Source: Deroplatys truncata (Eukaryota > Arthropoda > Insecta > Mantodea > Mantidae). From it: a stretch of 64,000 nucleotides of DNA. The DNA lies in assembly GCA_030765065.1 (NCBI GenBank), contig CM060990.1, positions 462,157,321-462,221,320 on the forward strand. Reading direction: 5' to 3'. Position numbers and translations under genes: made by a program. The notes under the pieces are model-generated. The model had not been told where the DNA came from. It did no database searches and worked only from the letters and a program-made list of their open reading frames with translations. Of this stretch, positions 12,756 through 25,058 are shown piece after piece (position 1 is the first letter of the stretch; each line of letters opens with the position of its first letter).

Positions 12756-13194
12756 TTACTTCCGCGGCCGGCAAACTCCGACCCCGGAATTAAAACATGA
12801 CCAGAAGTAAGTAGATCATCTTAGGGGGCACTAGGGTTGTTTCCATATATGAAGCTTATAGATCAATAGAAAAACCATACCGACCGGCCATTACAACTTC
12901 GGTCTGCTAGTGCCGAGATTCTCTCTCCGTTATCCAATACTCGGAATTCTGTTGGATTCCTTTTGGGGGTAGGGGAGTTATAAGGAGTGGGGTTGGCTGC
13001 GAAGTTCTGTCCCGTTGCATTACTCCTGTTTCATATTCTATGTCTGAATCTGTACTGTCTGGACTTCCCTGATGATTGTTCGGTTTTCGCCGACTGCCAT
13101 TTTGTGCGTGTCACTTCAAAGGAATTTCAGTGGCGTTTATTTGGGCTGTATGTCTACCAGTTTAGTTAGACACCGAAGTGATGAGCGTTATTAC
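12756..13194. other. No recognisable feature
   Basis: Unassigned sequence between a solo LTR and a hAT element. Confidence 0.4.
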
Positions 13195-15087
13195 TAGGCT
13201 TCGGACATTACTTGAGTTTAAGTTAACTTCTATTATACTGGTACTCTGTTTACAAGCCAGCGAAGAGGAGAGGAGCAGCAGTCTCGTGCGCTACTGAGTT
13301 TGTCTCTGCTGAGCGCTGTATACACTATAGGTATAAGTGCGCACAGAAGTAAATACACAATTTTGTAGTAACATAAGTTTTTATTACAAAGTATAAATAA
13401 CATGAGCAAAATAATAAATCTAATTCGTGGCACGGAAGTAATCAGTTTCAGGCATGATTTACATGCGTGGACAACTATTGCAATGAATTACAATATATTT
13501 TCTGAATGTATCAAAAGCAAAAAGCCTTCTATTCTATCTCCAACAAAGTTTATATCTTGAAAAACTCCGTTCCACATCACATGACGTGACTGGTGCAAAA
13601 CGAAACGAATGAACATCGGTATCTGAGAAACACATGTGCTTTCATTATTGAGAATGGCGCCGCTAATACGGCACATAATTGCATATCCTGGATTTTTATC
13701 TAAAACACTTTTCAGTTTCTCCTTTGGTAATTCAGCAGCAGAAAATTTGTCTACTTCTGTAAAGTGTTGTGCCAAATATTCGACAAGTTTTAAGGACTCC
13801 GGTATTGCCATCTGTGACGATTCAAGTTTTTTTATTATTAAAGGAATATCCTTAAATATATTATTGAGTAACTGGAAATGTTTATACAGCTGTGGGGATG
13901 TGAACGATTTTGCAATTTTAGTAGCAACGTGCTTCATTGGCATATTTGCTAATCACTTGAACAATCTGGTTGTAATGCTCATATTAATACAGAGCAATGA
14001 ACCAAGAACCCCACCGTGTCACATTAGGTTTAGTTGGCAAAGGAATTCCTAGTGCTACTTCTCTAAATTTTAGCGTCCTAGAAGGCGCCTTTAATATATA
14101 TATTAATTATAATACTTGATATGAAATAATCTACATGTTTCCTAATCTGTTCCGCCACCCGGTGAGGACCAGGAGCTAAACATGTCAGATGTATAATTAT
14201 GGGATAGCCTTTCTTAATTCTGGAAACAGCTTTGAGTATATAAGTGGCTGCATCTGTCACAAATAGTAATATGTTCTGTTTTATACCGTCTGGCCATAGA
14301 AGAGACATTGCACTGCCATTCAGCTTGACAATGGAAGAATGGTTAATTTCATTTAACACCTCAGATGTTAACACGAATTTTTTAACTGAACGTTCAGGAG
14401 ATAATATTCCTATGACCACATTAGCTATAGATCTCCAAGTAGCATCTGTGGTTTCGTCTATTGAAATTCAAATATTATGATCTCCCACAGAACGTTTAAT
14501 GTTATTCTGAGCATCATAAGGAGACAAATAATATTTGCGTAAAGTGGACTCACAAGGAACTTTCATAGCTGTATATTTCTCCAGAAACTTTTTAAAAGCA
14601 GGATTTGCAACTTATTAAATGGGATGTTTGCGCTTACCACCATGTCACGCAAATCCCTGTAAAATTCGGTTTGGCTACTGAGTTCGTGGTTTCTGATGTG
14701 GATAATATATGCTCACCCCTCTCATTTCTCGGAAGCAACGTCATATTTTCTGAGTGTTTTTTAGATTTGCAGTGTCTTGCAATAAAAATTCCTTCTCTCT
14801 CCTTTGATTTCAATGTGGCATACTTTACAAAATATATTTTTCCCTCTTACATCAAAATACTCACGTCCATATTCATTTACAAGTAAGACACCCTTCTTAC
14901 TGGTTGTTTAGGCATGTTTTGTCATGTAACATTGGCCGGACTCATAACTTCAGAACAGGCTGTATATGTACTAGTCGCTTGCTTAGACTGGCAGTGCTTG
15001 GGGAGGGGAGGTCTCAGTGAAATCCTGTACGCACGTAACTGTTTTCCAGTCAAAGTGCAAAGAAACAGCAACCGTGTCCGATTCCTA
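13195..15087 (-). mobile_element. hAT element, CGGBP1-like family, copy 1 (1,893 bp)
   Basis: Terminal inverted repeats TAGGCTTCGGACA (left) and TAGGAATCGGACACGG (right, reverse complement) are flanked by a perfect 8-bp duplication GTTATTAC at 13,187-13,194 and 15,088-15,095. The coding strand is minus. The same element type recurs at 34,933-36,869, with homology along nearly the whole length. The transposase it carries is decayed, so it is no longer autonomous. Confidence 0.9.
13488..14640 (-). pseudogene. hAT transposase remnant (CGGBP1-like family)
   Basis: hAT transposases excise and reinsert the element through an RNase H-like fold, and this family is related to the domesticated CGGBP1 proteins. 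Minus-strand fragments in order are NHSSIVKLNGSAMSLLWPDG and ILLFVTDAATYILKA (14,419-14,078, in the RNase H-like core), HLTCLAPGPHRVAEQIRKHV, then a later-frame block, 13,943-13,488, with FTSPQLYKHFQLLNN and KEKLKSVLDKNPGY. Comparison with the better copy at 32,598-34,049 supports the identity. Stops and frame changes separate the pieces, and the C-terminal dimerisation segment is degenerate. Confidence 0.75.
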
Positions 15088-16389
15088 GTTATTACCAATC
15101 GGTGATTATGTTGGGGTGTTTCCTACCCTAGCTTCTCCGTGGGTACTATTTCTTAAGATGTGGTTATGTAGTCTTGCTTTCGCCATTTCCCGCGCAGCGA
15201 CAGGTTTTCTCCTTGCAGATAGTTCAGTTTTATGGGAGGAGGGAAGGAAGGATGGGGATTTTAATTTCCTCGGAATGAGTCACCTTTTAGAGGTGGGAGA
15301 AGCAAATTTAGAAAATAAGTGAGTGCCCCTGGCAATTCTCTGCCTATCTCCGAATTTTGAAAGAAGTAATGGAGCAAGAGAATTAAAACAAACGAAGAAA
15401 AGGTTTAAAGCTGACTCTCCAGATACGATGCAATGCTGTTAAGCTCTGCTCGCACTATTTTAACTGTACAAATGCTGCTTTTGTTATAATTTACGATGAT
15501 TAGTAGTCTGCATCTTTACAAGAAAATATTTTGTGTAACTGTGTGATTTTTTTTGCATTGATTCTCCTTCTTTCTTCCTTTCCCTTTCACTGTATAACCT
15601 TGCAGACCCGGACTGGTTTTCTCACGTGGTTCATCTTTGTATTGCTTCAATTCTCGTTCTGGCTACCGTCCTGGGCGGCAGGTCCACTATGGGGTCCTGT
15701 AACATTCTAGTTGTTCTATTAGTTACCTCTTAGGGGTATGCAAATTTCGTAGCTTTTCCTATCTGGTCCCATAAGCGTTAACCTTTATGTTTAAAGCGAA
15801 CACAATATTGTGAAAAACTGTCAACATCTTTACCAATATTCTGGTGTCCTTTGAGCGTAAAAGCTCTTGAGGGCGTCATGTTTATTCCCCTTTTTAATGT
15901 GGTTTCTCATATGGAGCACCCTGTGTCCTGCTTCGCGCGGTCTCCAGACCCTGCCGCTTTCCCCGATTGCCTCTATGTCTGCTTCACCTCCTATATACCA
16001 TTAGGTTGAATAAAAAAAAGCCTACCAACAGCACACGTAAACCAAATAAAGAACTACTTATATTTTCACTAAGGATGTGTACATGCCTTTAATTGTTGGT
16101 TATTAACACCTTAGTATATTTATTCTACTACTATAGTTAGTATCAGGGGAGCCGCTGTACTACTCCTGATTGGTTTCTTTCTGCCATCGTCTCAACTATT
16201 TACATTAGTATGCACCTGTGTTCATGATTACGTGACTCGCTACTGCTCGGTCTGAAGTCCATTTCTTGCCAATCGTGAGTATGTCAGCATCTCGCTCGAC
16301 CTCGTCCACTTTCCTATTGGATGCGAGTCTTCGTGTTTGCATTGTGCGTTTAACGTCCATCGAGGTGAGACCTTTGTCGCCCTCTGGTT
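15088..16389. other. No recognisable feature
   Basis: Several short frames but no family signatures. The stretch from 16,240 to 16,390 is somewhat richer in G+C and may belong to the LINE fragment that follows. Confidence 0.35.
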
Positions 16390-16392
16390 AAA

Positions 16393-17310
16393 GTGTTTTA
16401 TTCGCGTAACATCACGTGTGTGAAATCCAACGCTTGTAACGCTTTTATAAATGTCTCTGTGTATCTTCGGCGGTTACCTGTGATTAAAACATATGCTAAA
16501 CACATCTTTATATATACAGATGGCTCCAAATCTGATCAGGGCAATGGCTGTGCTATAATTGTTCCGGATCCTAAACTTAAGTACAAGCTTCCAGACTTCT
16601 TCTCTGTTTTCTCCTTTGAGCTCTATGCTGTCAAACAGGCTTTGATTTACATTATCTCAGCACAGCATAAACACAGTGCAATTCTAACTAATTCACTAAT
16701 CACTCTTCAGAGTATCCGAGACCGCTCTACTGACTTAACATTAATCCAAGATATCCAAAGTCTTTATAACCAAATTGCAACAAATAATGAAGAAGTTATA
16801 TTTTTCTGGTTGCCGTCCCACTGTGGAATATCAGGAAATGAGGAAGCAGATAGGGAATCCAAAAAATCAAACTTTGTTACCTCCAGTGGAAGAATTGCCA
16901 GTGCTCTACAGAGATGCTCAAAGTTATTTTTAGCAGACCAACTGTCAATGGAAGCAAGACTGGACCATTAAAACATCAAGCAGACTCCACATAGTTAGGA
17001 AAGGCTCCACAAAACCCTGTACATTGCAGACTCTAAAAAGAAAAGATCAACTGATTATATCACGTTTATGAATAAGGCATTCACGCCTAACCCATTCCTT
17101 CTTACTCGCCAAAGAAAATGCTCCTCACTGCGAGACCTGCAATTACCGTATCACCATCGAGCACCTCATCACGAAATGCAGAAGTTATACCATGGGGAGA
17201 AGAAGACATAACATCCCCGAAGATATATTTTTAGCTTTAAACAGCCCTACTCATTTCTAAAACATTATTTTTTCTTGAAAGACATCAAACTGTATAACAA
17301 GATTTGAGTA
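16393..17310 (+). pseudogene. LINE fragment: RNase H domain and CCHC tail
   Basis: This is the C-terminal part of a non-LTR retrotransposon ORF2 of the I/Jockey-related type with an RNase H1 domain, which would degrade the RNA strand after reverse transcription. The open frame 16,393-16,971 shows IYTDGSKSDQGNG (first catalytic Asp), FELYAVKQAL (Glu), LTNSLITLQSI (where the third position is normally TDS, here Asn) and WLPSHCGISGNEEADRESK (last Asp). After the stop a shifted frame shows HCETCNYRITIEHLITKC, the usual C-x2-C-x6-H-x4-C terminal knuckle, near 17,130-17,185. The RT domain is missing upstream. The Asp-to-Asn change and the frameshift make it inactive. Confidence 0.8.
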
Positions 17311-17568
17311 TAGCACATTAATTAAAAATGTATAATAGGTAATAGATTATACTGTGTTCAAGACTTAAAAATGTAAAATATGTTTATAACAATGTATTAC
17401 AATTATTGTATTACTTAATCAATATAAACTATACAGTGTATTATTACTTTACTCGTATGCATAGATATAATTCGCTATATGACCTAGTAGTCTAAGCGAA
17501 TATAAAAATAACAACAACTTCCTTGTAAATTTCCTTTCTTATCTCTACTTAGTTTTTATTATATTTAA
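17311..17568. other. AT-rich flank
   Basis: No feature seen. It may include the 3' end of the LINE fragment. Confidence 0.35.
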
Positions 17569-18104
17569 TTATATAAATTCCGCTTCCCGTTCTTTTTGTG
17601 TTTTCATAAGTTTAGGATTTAGTTCAGGCTTGAACTTCTTCCGACCACGAATCCGTTCGCGTTGGTAAAGTAAAAATTCCGCTTGTAGGTGCTTGGGTTT
17701 CCTGTGTTTCTGTAGTGGCATTTTCGTTTCTACCTGTATTATTGCAGCAAAATTTCCTAGATGTTTATATCCTACCGTGGTTATCGCTATTAAACATAAC
17801 ATTAAGGACAAAATCTCAATAATTTCGATAACTTCATCTTGTATAATGGCGCCCGCCTTCGCAACCGGAATGTTAGCTGCCATCAGTTCTGGTCTCCTTT
17901 CATCATAGCTGCTACTAGCAGGGTTAGCAGGGCTGGCCATGCGTACAGCGATATCACCATAGGGGAAGTTATAGTGGTTCTTGCCGTATCGTGTACCTCA
18001 CCATTATGGATGTAATCTTTGACAAATTTAAATGTGGGATTTCTACTGACCAGTTGTCGTTCAGACATTTGGGTTTGCAAGTTTATTCTTCCGTTTTCTT
18101 TCAT
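17569..18104 (-). CDS. Unrecognised minus-strand open frames
   Basis: Two overlapping minus frames, 18,104-17,883 (73 codons) and 17,940-17,569 (123 codons), form one stretch without strong family resemblance. The longer one has a hydrophobic segment (EIIEILSLMLCLIAITTVGY) that could span a membrane. It is followed by a basic tail rich in Lys/Arg (QKHRKPKHLQ, RERIRGRKKF) and ends at a stop at 17,569. Composition is less AT-driven than in its neighbours. It could be an exon pair or a piece of a transposon accessory ORF. No splice sites are convincing, so I list it as a candidate only. Confidence 0.2.
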
Positions 18105-20308
18105 TTTTTCCTATATAGAAGCTACACCTATAACATTACGCTGTTGCTCTTCCCTTGTTTGTCACACTACCTTTCATATTTTATTTCTTGAACATATATT
18201 TAATGATTTAGCATTTATCACCCTTATGCTATAAATTACTCCTAACTCTGCATTGTTTTGGTGTCAAAGCTTTTTGTTTATTTAGATGACGTTCTCGTCT
18301 GCATAGTGTTATTTTTGGAGAAATCAGCTCCAACTGACTTAACATTTGTCATGAATTATTCTCGAAACAACTTATCTTCACAAAACACAGTGTTGAGATT
18401 AAACTTAAACATTCGTTAAATCTTAGACATTTATAAGATACTCCAACTGTAATTTTCGGTCTTTATCCTACTATAATAGGTATGGGAAGCTTATAAAACT
18501 CTCATGACACATTTGCGCATATTCATAAGGCGTACACAATAACCTTCCTCAAAATCAACTTGTAATCAAAATTGTGTTCCCGAACTTAGCTTCTGGGACA
18601 ATAATATATTTCGTTCAAATCTTTAAATTTGAACATTTGGTGTCTTAAACACGTGCGGACACAACAGGGTCACAGTTTCGGATTACATTTTGCACCTCAC
18701 TTAAGTAATTTTTCCTTCCTTAATGTCTCTTACCAAAAAAAAAGAATTGGGTCGCGTGGATTACCGTCTGCTCTACAAAATACTTCAATTGCGCTGGATG
18801 TGCAAAAACATATAATGCATTGTGTTATAACAAATCACTTAAACCATTTTCTAAGCATTTGCGAACTATTATGAACATTTAAAAGCTTAACATCTTTCCT
18901 CTTTTTCTGATTTCCTTTTATTTTCCTTCTTTACTCTTAACATGATATTTTATTCTTGCGTGGTTGTGGAAGACAACGCATTTCGGAGTTTGTGTGGAAA
19001 CGCTTTCGCTACTATGTGTATTGAAAAGTGCACGTCATCAAATTTCATTGACATTGAGTGTGGTAACCATTTACTGGCGTTTCTTGAATACTCAGCGCTC
19101 GCTATGTGTGTCAAATATGGGTCAACTAGGATTTCGTAATCGTGCCAAATGAAACTATTCCTCACCAAAATAACTGGTTTAGGGGTGAGTAAAATGTTGC
19201 AGCAGTAATCATTATAATCACATTTGAAGAAGACACTGGACGCATTACATTTTATAGATATCTGACGAAGCTATTATGGCTATAACTGATTATCTCTGAA
19301 TATATTTATAAAATTTAACTTTTATAACTACAATGGAAATTTTATACGGCGACTTTTTATATTGAAAAATTATTTTCTTTCAAGTTTTGCTACATGCATA
19401 TATCTTTATCTAATTCCTTTGTAAAAGTGGGTCTGTTAATTTTGTGCACTGTACATGTTTGTTGGTTACACGTCTCTTGTGTCACTTATATTATGTGTGT
19501 TCTAACTGTAATGGTGATTTTGAGCTTAAGCTAACTTAAATATCCACGTGGTGCAGCTGAAAGAGAAAACTTAGATACCAAGGATAATACATTTTACTAC
19601 TAAATTCTTAGAATACTGCATGCACCTAAAAAAACATGTCATGATGCAACAGGTGGTGGGTGGGTTTCTACATGATATCATGGCTGTGTCTACAGGGCAT
19701 CTGGAATACTAAATGTAGTGATTTGACTTTGACGCGACATTTTCCTTATCGGAGTAGAGGGTGGGGAAGAAAATAAAATAATTACAGGGGAATTTTACAC
19801 AGTGTGACAAAGGGGGAGAGAAAAAATTCTGGGAGCCATGCTGCACCGTTCCACCATTTTGTGGCGGTAACGTGTAACATCCCCGTGGGTATGCCAAATT
19901 GCCACTCAGCAGTGCCACCTATTTGTGGTGGTATTTTCAGGCGCTGCTTCCCATTTTTAGTGGCACCTCAACAATTTTGGGGGTGGCTACAATGCTTTAC
20001 GGCTACACATATTTTATTTCTAACTATTCAGGTTACTGCATGCACTTAAAAATGGTGCAAAGAGTGGTTGGGTCGGTTCAAATTGAGGGACTTCTAACAC
20101 TGGTGTGTGTGCTAGTTAGAGCCATGAATTCGCAAATAATTAACCGAGAGAGAAGAAAAAACGTTCAGTGCATTCAACAACCGGAGAGAGCTACACTTAA
20201 TCAGGCATTTTTATTGTAACTGGAACCCTGGTGTGCCTACCCTTTAATTATACCCATCACATTGTACTCGGTGCCGCCACTGTTTTGTATTCGGCTCATC
20301 CACCACAT
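18105..20308. other. Unassigned DNA
   Basis: No gene is supported. A near-identical word, actgcatgcac(c/t)taaaaa, occurs at about 19,614 and 20,035 in direct orientation; it may be chance or flank a small insertion. Confidence 0.35.
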
Positions 20309-20860
20309 TGTAACACCCTCTACTGGGTGTGGTTAATCCCAGGGTTGGCTTACGCTAGTGGGCAATAAGCTCAGGCGGTATGGCGAATCGGTATCGGGTT
20401 TGGAAGGGTGGGACACGTGCGGGTGATTCACAGAGGGAAGCATTGAGTAAAAGGTCCGGGGTTGAATTAAAGCTAAGAGCTGTATTTGCACTTAAGATAC
20501 ATAGTTGCAGCTAGGGATCGGTCGTCGTCTACCCTGGCGGCCAGTGTGAGCGAGAACTTAACGCTGGTGCATCTTACCTGTATGCTGGAGGTGTCTGGAT
20601 GTATTCACTTGCTAAAAGATTGACTTTGTTATGATGGGGTGCGAAGCACCCCTTGCTGATTATAGCTTCGCCGTCGAGTATGACCTATAGACGAGAGTGA
20701 ACGTGGGTACCCCTCGTTATATAAGCAACGGTCCTTAAATATTATTTAGTTTGCTAAGTGAGTGTTCTTGTGTCCCGTAACGTCGAGTGCAACTCGTTTC
20801 GTCATAATCTCGCGTATTGGTAATACTGTCGTAACTTTCTCTACTTGAAACCTCGCTACA
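20309..20860 (+). repeat. Solo LTR, copy 2 (552 bp)
   Basis: This is the partner of 12,205-12,755 in the same orientation: it begins TGTAACACCC and ends CTCGCTACA. Shared blocks include GGTCCGGGGTTGAATTAAAG, GCGAAGCACCCCTTGCTG and GTAACGTCGAGTGCAAC. The 7.5 kb between the copies holds a hAT and LINE debris but no gag-pol, so the two are more likely independent solo LTRs than the ends of one element. Confidence 0.7.
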
Positions 20861-23800
20861 ATATGTGTGTAAGTGTGTGTGAGTGAGAAAGAGAGAAGAG
20901 CATAATACAGAAAACTTGTGTTTGGTTAGAATAGCGAACAGAATCTACATATTTTTTCAAATTTGTCGGTTACTTGTTTAACGAGATGAGTTTTTCCCTT
21001 TCTTTAAGTTTTATCAAAACTGCGTAATACGTACTTATGCGTTTCACCTAAACCAACCAAATGTACCTTTCTGAAAATACGTAACATGTTAACGGAATTT
21101 ATTGTTTACATAATTACACTACACTCACAGGAAGCCATTGATACAACTCAATTTTAAAGCCACTTTTTAAAATTGTTCTTCCTTTACAGCTGGAGACTTT
21201 AAATGATACATTTGACAGATTGTGAGTTCTTTATAAATAATATTTGCACTTCATGATTCAATGACTTCGTTGATAGGATAGGAAACGTACAATCTTAATT
21301 TTTGCACTAAGCTCGCTATTTTTTTATTTTTTCATTCCTTCATTCAATTATAATGCGAAAGCTAAATTCATTCATGTATTTAATTTATTGTAATAAACAT
21401 AAGACAATTGTGAGCAATAGAAGGACGGATTTCTCTATCCATTAGGAACCTAAGGTAAAGGAGATATTGCATTATAGCCATATTTTCCTTATCGAAATTT
21501 CACCGGAATTTGATTTTGGTGTCTCCTGAATCCAAACAGAAATGTTAAAAATGTTCATGTACGCGCGAGATGTATGTACCTGTCTGGCGGCCAGTCTGTC
21601 TTTCTGGCAGTTTATCTCAAAACAATGTAGTTCAAAAACCGAATACTGGGATAAATACTAAACATCATACTTAACTATTAGAGATACATGGGAAGATTAT
21701 CAAATAGGAGAGCCCCTCCCCTAATATGGGTAAATGTCTACATAGGAAAAAATTGATTTATTTGCATTTTATCGCGACGGTTATAGGTAATAATTTTTAT
21801 TAATATACTACAATTTTGATGCATTATATTTTGAATTGTCTGGAGACAGTCTGTCAAGCCCTCTTCATTCTGGCAAAATACATATCATATGCAAGTTAAG
21901 GAAAAAGTAAATCCCCTTAAGAAATATAATTCATGTAAAATTAAAGTTTTGTGGCATTAATTGTTTCCAAAAGATTTACTTTTGTTTGTTCAAAGGTTTC
22001 CAGGCTTTAAAAGCTTCACTTTATAATGTTAAATTATGTCCCTTTGGTTTCCTAAGTGTTCAGATTGCATAATACCATGGCAAGCAGCATATAAGTATGC
22101 CTTAGTTTTCTTCTTTGATTTTGTGCCAGATTGAAACATTTGATATCATTTGCTTTTACTTTGGAAACAATTGTTCATCACCGAATGACGATGGAATATA
22201 TTTTTTCTTTTTTGCTTTTGTGGTTAAATATTAAGTTATCAAAATTCACATTCTCATTCATACCTTCAGATTGTAGAGAAAATGGAAAATAATCCTTAGT
22301 AACGAAGAATTTACCCTTCAACCAAGAATAAAGCACGAAACTACGAATTTAGAGGCTAGCACACTAACGATTAGACCACAGAGACAGTCTGTTGAGTGTT
22401 GCCTCAGCCTTCAAGGTGCACATTAATGTAGTATTACAAGCGTAAAGCATTAAAGACAAATACTTGTTATAATCAACAGGAACCAGTAAAGAAAAAGTTT
22501 TGTGGATATACTATGTACAGTTAATATGAATGTAAATGGAAATACATAGAGAAAGTCTTAGACTGTTATGCATTGAATTTTATTCTAGGTGTATACTAGA
22601 ACTCCTCTTACCTGTGTTTGCAACAGTCTTTCTCGCAGAAGACTCATGTCTGTAAGATATTTTCTGTATTTAGCATAGAATTCTTCTGTGCATTACCTCT
22701 AGCATAGTTAAATTTAGTAAAGCATTCCAAGCACAATATTGAAGTTTCATTTCAGTTAGCTCACGAACCTAGGACACAAGGTAAATGAAAAGTGGAAACA
22801 GAGCTGTTATTAGAGAACATTGCAACATGCACATACTATCTCACAGGTGCACACAAGGGGTTGAGTTATCAGTGTTGGTGTCATTAACAACCGTGCTACT
22901 GATGAATGCTTGCGGATACAAGGCCACCATTGTTGGTGAGACTTGCTTCCCCACCTACCTCAAACACCTCTGTGCATTTATACCGGATTAGACTTTATGC
23001 TTCTGATTAGACAGCACGGCTTTTATGTGCGTCAAAGTGAGTTATTGAAGGAGAGAAATAACGAATATATACCATCATTTAGGTGTCAAATGTTTATGCT
23101 ACATAATACCCGTGCTGTATGTATGGTTCAATAAGTCTTTGAAAAGATGCGGCGCATAAACTGCGATGAATATGACCAACCATCACTTCTAGCGCACCAT
23201 TAGAAATGACGTCAATCAAAGAGAAATGAGTCCAATGGCTGCCAAGAAGTCAAATGGAATATCGAAATAAGCTCGTCTATTTGCTTCATTTCTACTTACG
23301 AATCCTGCATTTCATGTTTTCTCTGAACCTTTCCCAGGTAGAAACCTATTAGAAAAAAACCAACTTGGACACTCCAGCAGGTCACCGACATTTTTGTGTT
23401 TGAACTTGCATCTGCAAAAGAAAGTGCGGGCAGAAACGCATTCGGCTTTGTGATAGAAGTGACACCCCAAAATTAGAAGAGTTTCTAAGTAGCAAGCAGA
23501 CACTGGTGCAGAACCTCTTGCTGACGGAGCGTTTGTTCCACCCCTTTCACTCCGTTACCTCCAAAAGATGGCTTATTTTAATATCTTTCATAAACTAATT
23601 TTGTGCTGGCGAAATTTTAATAGCTGAATAAAATCATTTAGGTTTTATTGTCGCTAGCGGACGGGTGGATATGGGTGAATTGGTAGGAGGCCTGGCAGGG
23701 GGGGGTGAAGGAGGTGGTGTTGGGGCGGATGGTGAGCCGCAAATCTTTACCCCTCATGTATAACACAAGCAGGAGCACAATTAATTTTATAGCTCCCTTC

Positions 23801-24299
23801 TTGTCAGTGCTCATTAAGATGGCTGGCATTGAACGCTACATCCGCCGTCTTCTGCCATTTCCAGCGGTCGTCGTCATTACATTCGGGAATGGTAGGAGAA
23901 ACAGAAGAAGGAGAGCAGAGGGTGGGGGAAGAAGTGCTAGGAGAGGCATTGCGATGACGATCTTCAACCCCTTCTCCAAACGAAGCAACTGCAGAAGTCA
24001 TATGGGAATCTAGCTGTTAGGCGGAAACTGATACGGGTCTCACAATACAAAGATGCAAATAACTCGTATATCGCTAATTCATTATAAGCGAGTCTTCCTT
24101 CTCTTGTAGAATTTCTATGGTTCCATAGGTTTGTAAATAAAGTGTATTCGTGTACATCACAAGTTATAAAGTTAAACTACTGAAATCACTGACGGAATTC
24201 AATAGGAAAGTTGCTACAAATATATTTTGCTGACTCTCCTAGTTTTGGTGGAAAATACAAGAATATTCATTGAAGAAGAAAGCATAGAAGGGGCCTTTC
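20861..24299. other. Unassigned AT-rich DNA
   Basis: No gene supported. A short TG-rich stretch follows the LTR at 20,862-20,885. A G-rich block lies near 23,690-23,740. Short frames at 22,785-23,134 are not assignable. Confidence 0.35.
22330..22392 (-). repeat. Degenerate tRNA-like fragment
   Basis: Read on the minus strand, TGGTCTAATCGTTAGTGTGCTAGCCTCT resembles the D-arm to anticodon half of a tRNA with a box A. The box B half is degenerate. Probably a SINE head or tRNA pseudogene. Confidence 0.3.
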
Positions 24300-24565
24300 T
24301 GTTGTGTCTAATGCCATTTCTTACTGCACATGACACCACCATGGCACATGGACACTGAAGATACGTGAAATGAAGTGAAATTAGGCAAGAAAAATTGGGA
24401 ACGAAACATTCCAGGCCTAGGTTTAGGGTGTCTCCCCAGAATTTAACAGTTATAGCTGAAGAAAACCTGAAAAAATAATCTGTTAAAGACAGTCCTGGCG
24501 GAATTTGAACAGCAAAACCCTATTCACGAGTCTGTGCCTTAATGCCCTTGGCTACCCGCGTCGGT
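24300..24565 (-). mobile_element. tRNA-derived SINE, family B, copy 2
   Basis: This has the same body as the copies at 7,575-7,805 and 48,068-48,290: AGGTTTTCTTCAGC, AATTCTGGGGAGACACCC and GGCCTGGAATG on the minus strand. The head keeps a box A-like TAGCCAAGGGC and a box B-like GTTCAAATTCC. It is diverged, with no coding capacity. Confidence 0.65.
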
Positions 24566-24570
24566 ATGGA

Positions 24571-24861
24571 AAGAATGTATTTCCCTATATCACGTAATTA
24601 TGCATTATACCCAAAATACAAAACAAATGACTTTTTGTAATCATCCAGAAAGGGAGTATGAGGCGGCAAGTTTTGAATAACTATGCATCAAGTCGTATAA
24701 AATCAAAGAAATGTAAGCATTAAAACGTAGCAAACTGCATAAAAAACAGGCAGGGTTTATGTAAATGAAAATCTGGAAAGCTCCCCCTTTCAGATGCAAC
24801 ACTGGATGAATTATATCACTTCATTCTAAGTTGTAGAATTTGTGTAAATTGTGGGAGTAAC

Positions 24862-24902
<41 letters not shown>

Positions 24903-25058
24903 CAATAATAATAACAATAATAATTTAAAATTAACATTAATGAAGGATGGCAGTCTGTCAGCCTTCTTTTCTTAAGTTAAGTAAATAAAAAGGAAAATAA
25001 CGGTTTGGAAGCATTTTTAATACTCCACCGGTTTGATGCACGTATTTTAGTATGTGTC
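24571..25058. other. AT-rich DNA with microsatellite
   Basis: Apart from the (AAT)n array at 24,862-24,924 nothing is recognisable. Confidence 0.4.
24862..24924. repeat. (AAT)n microsatellite
   Basis: About 20 units of AAT with AAC interruptions toward the right. Confidence 0.95.

Noticed and set aside
12205-20860. One 8.6-kb LTR retrotransposon
   Set aside because: There is no primer-binding site after the left repeat, no polypurine tract before the right one and no gag-pol between them; target flanks do not match.
22785-23134. Two short overlapping frames as a transposase fragment
   Set aside because: No catalytic or DNA-binding motif could be read with confidence.
23505-23535. Third copy of the 85-bp repeat
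   Set aside because: Only about 25 bases are alike, and the reading frame is not the same.
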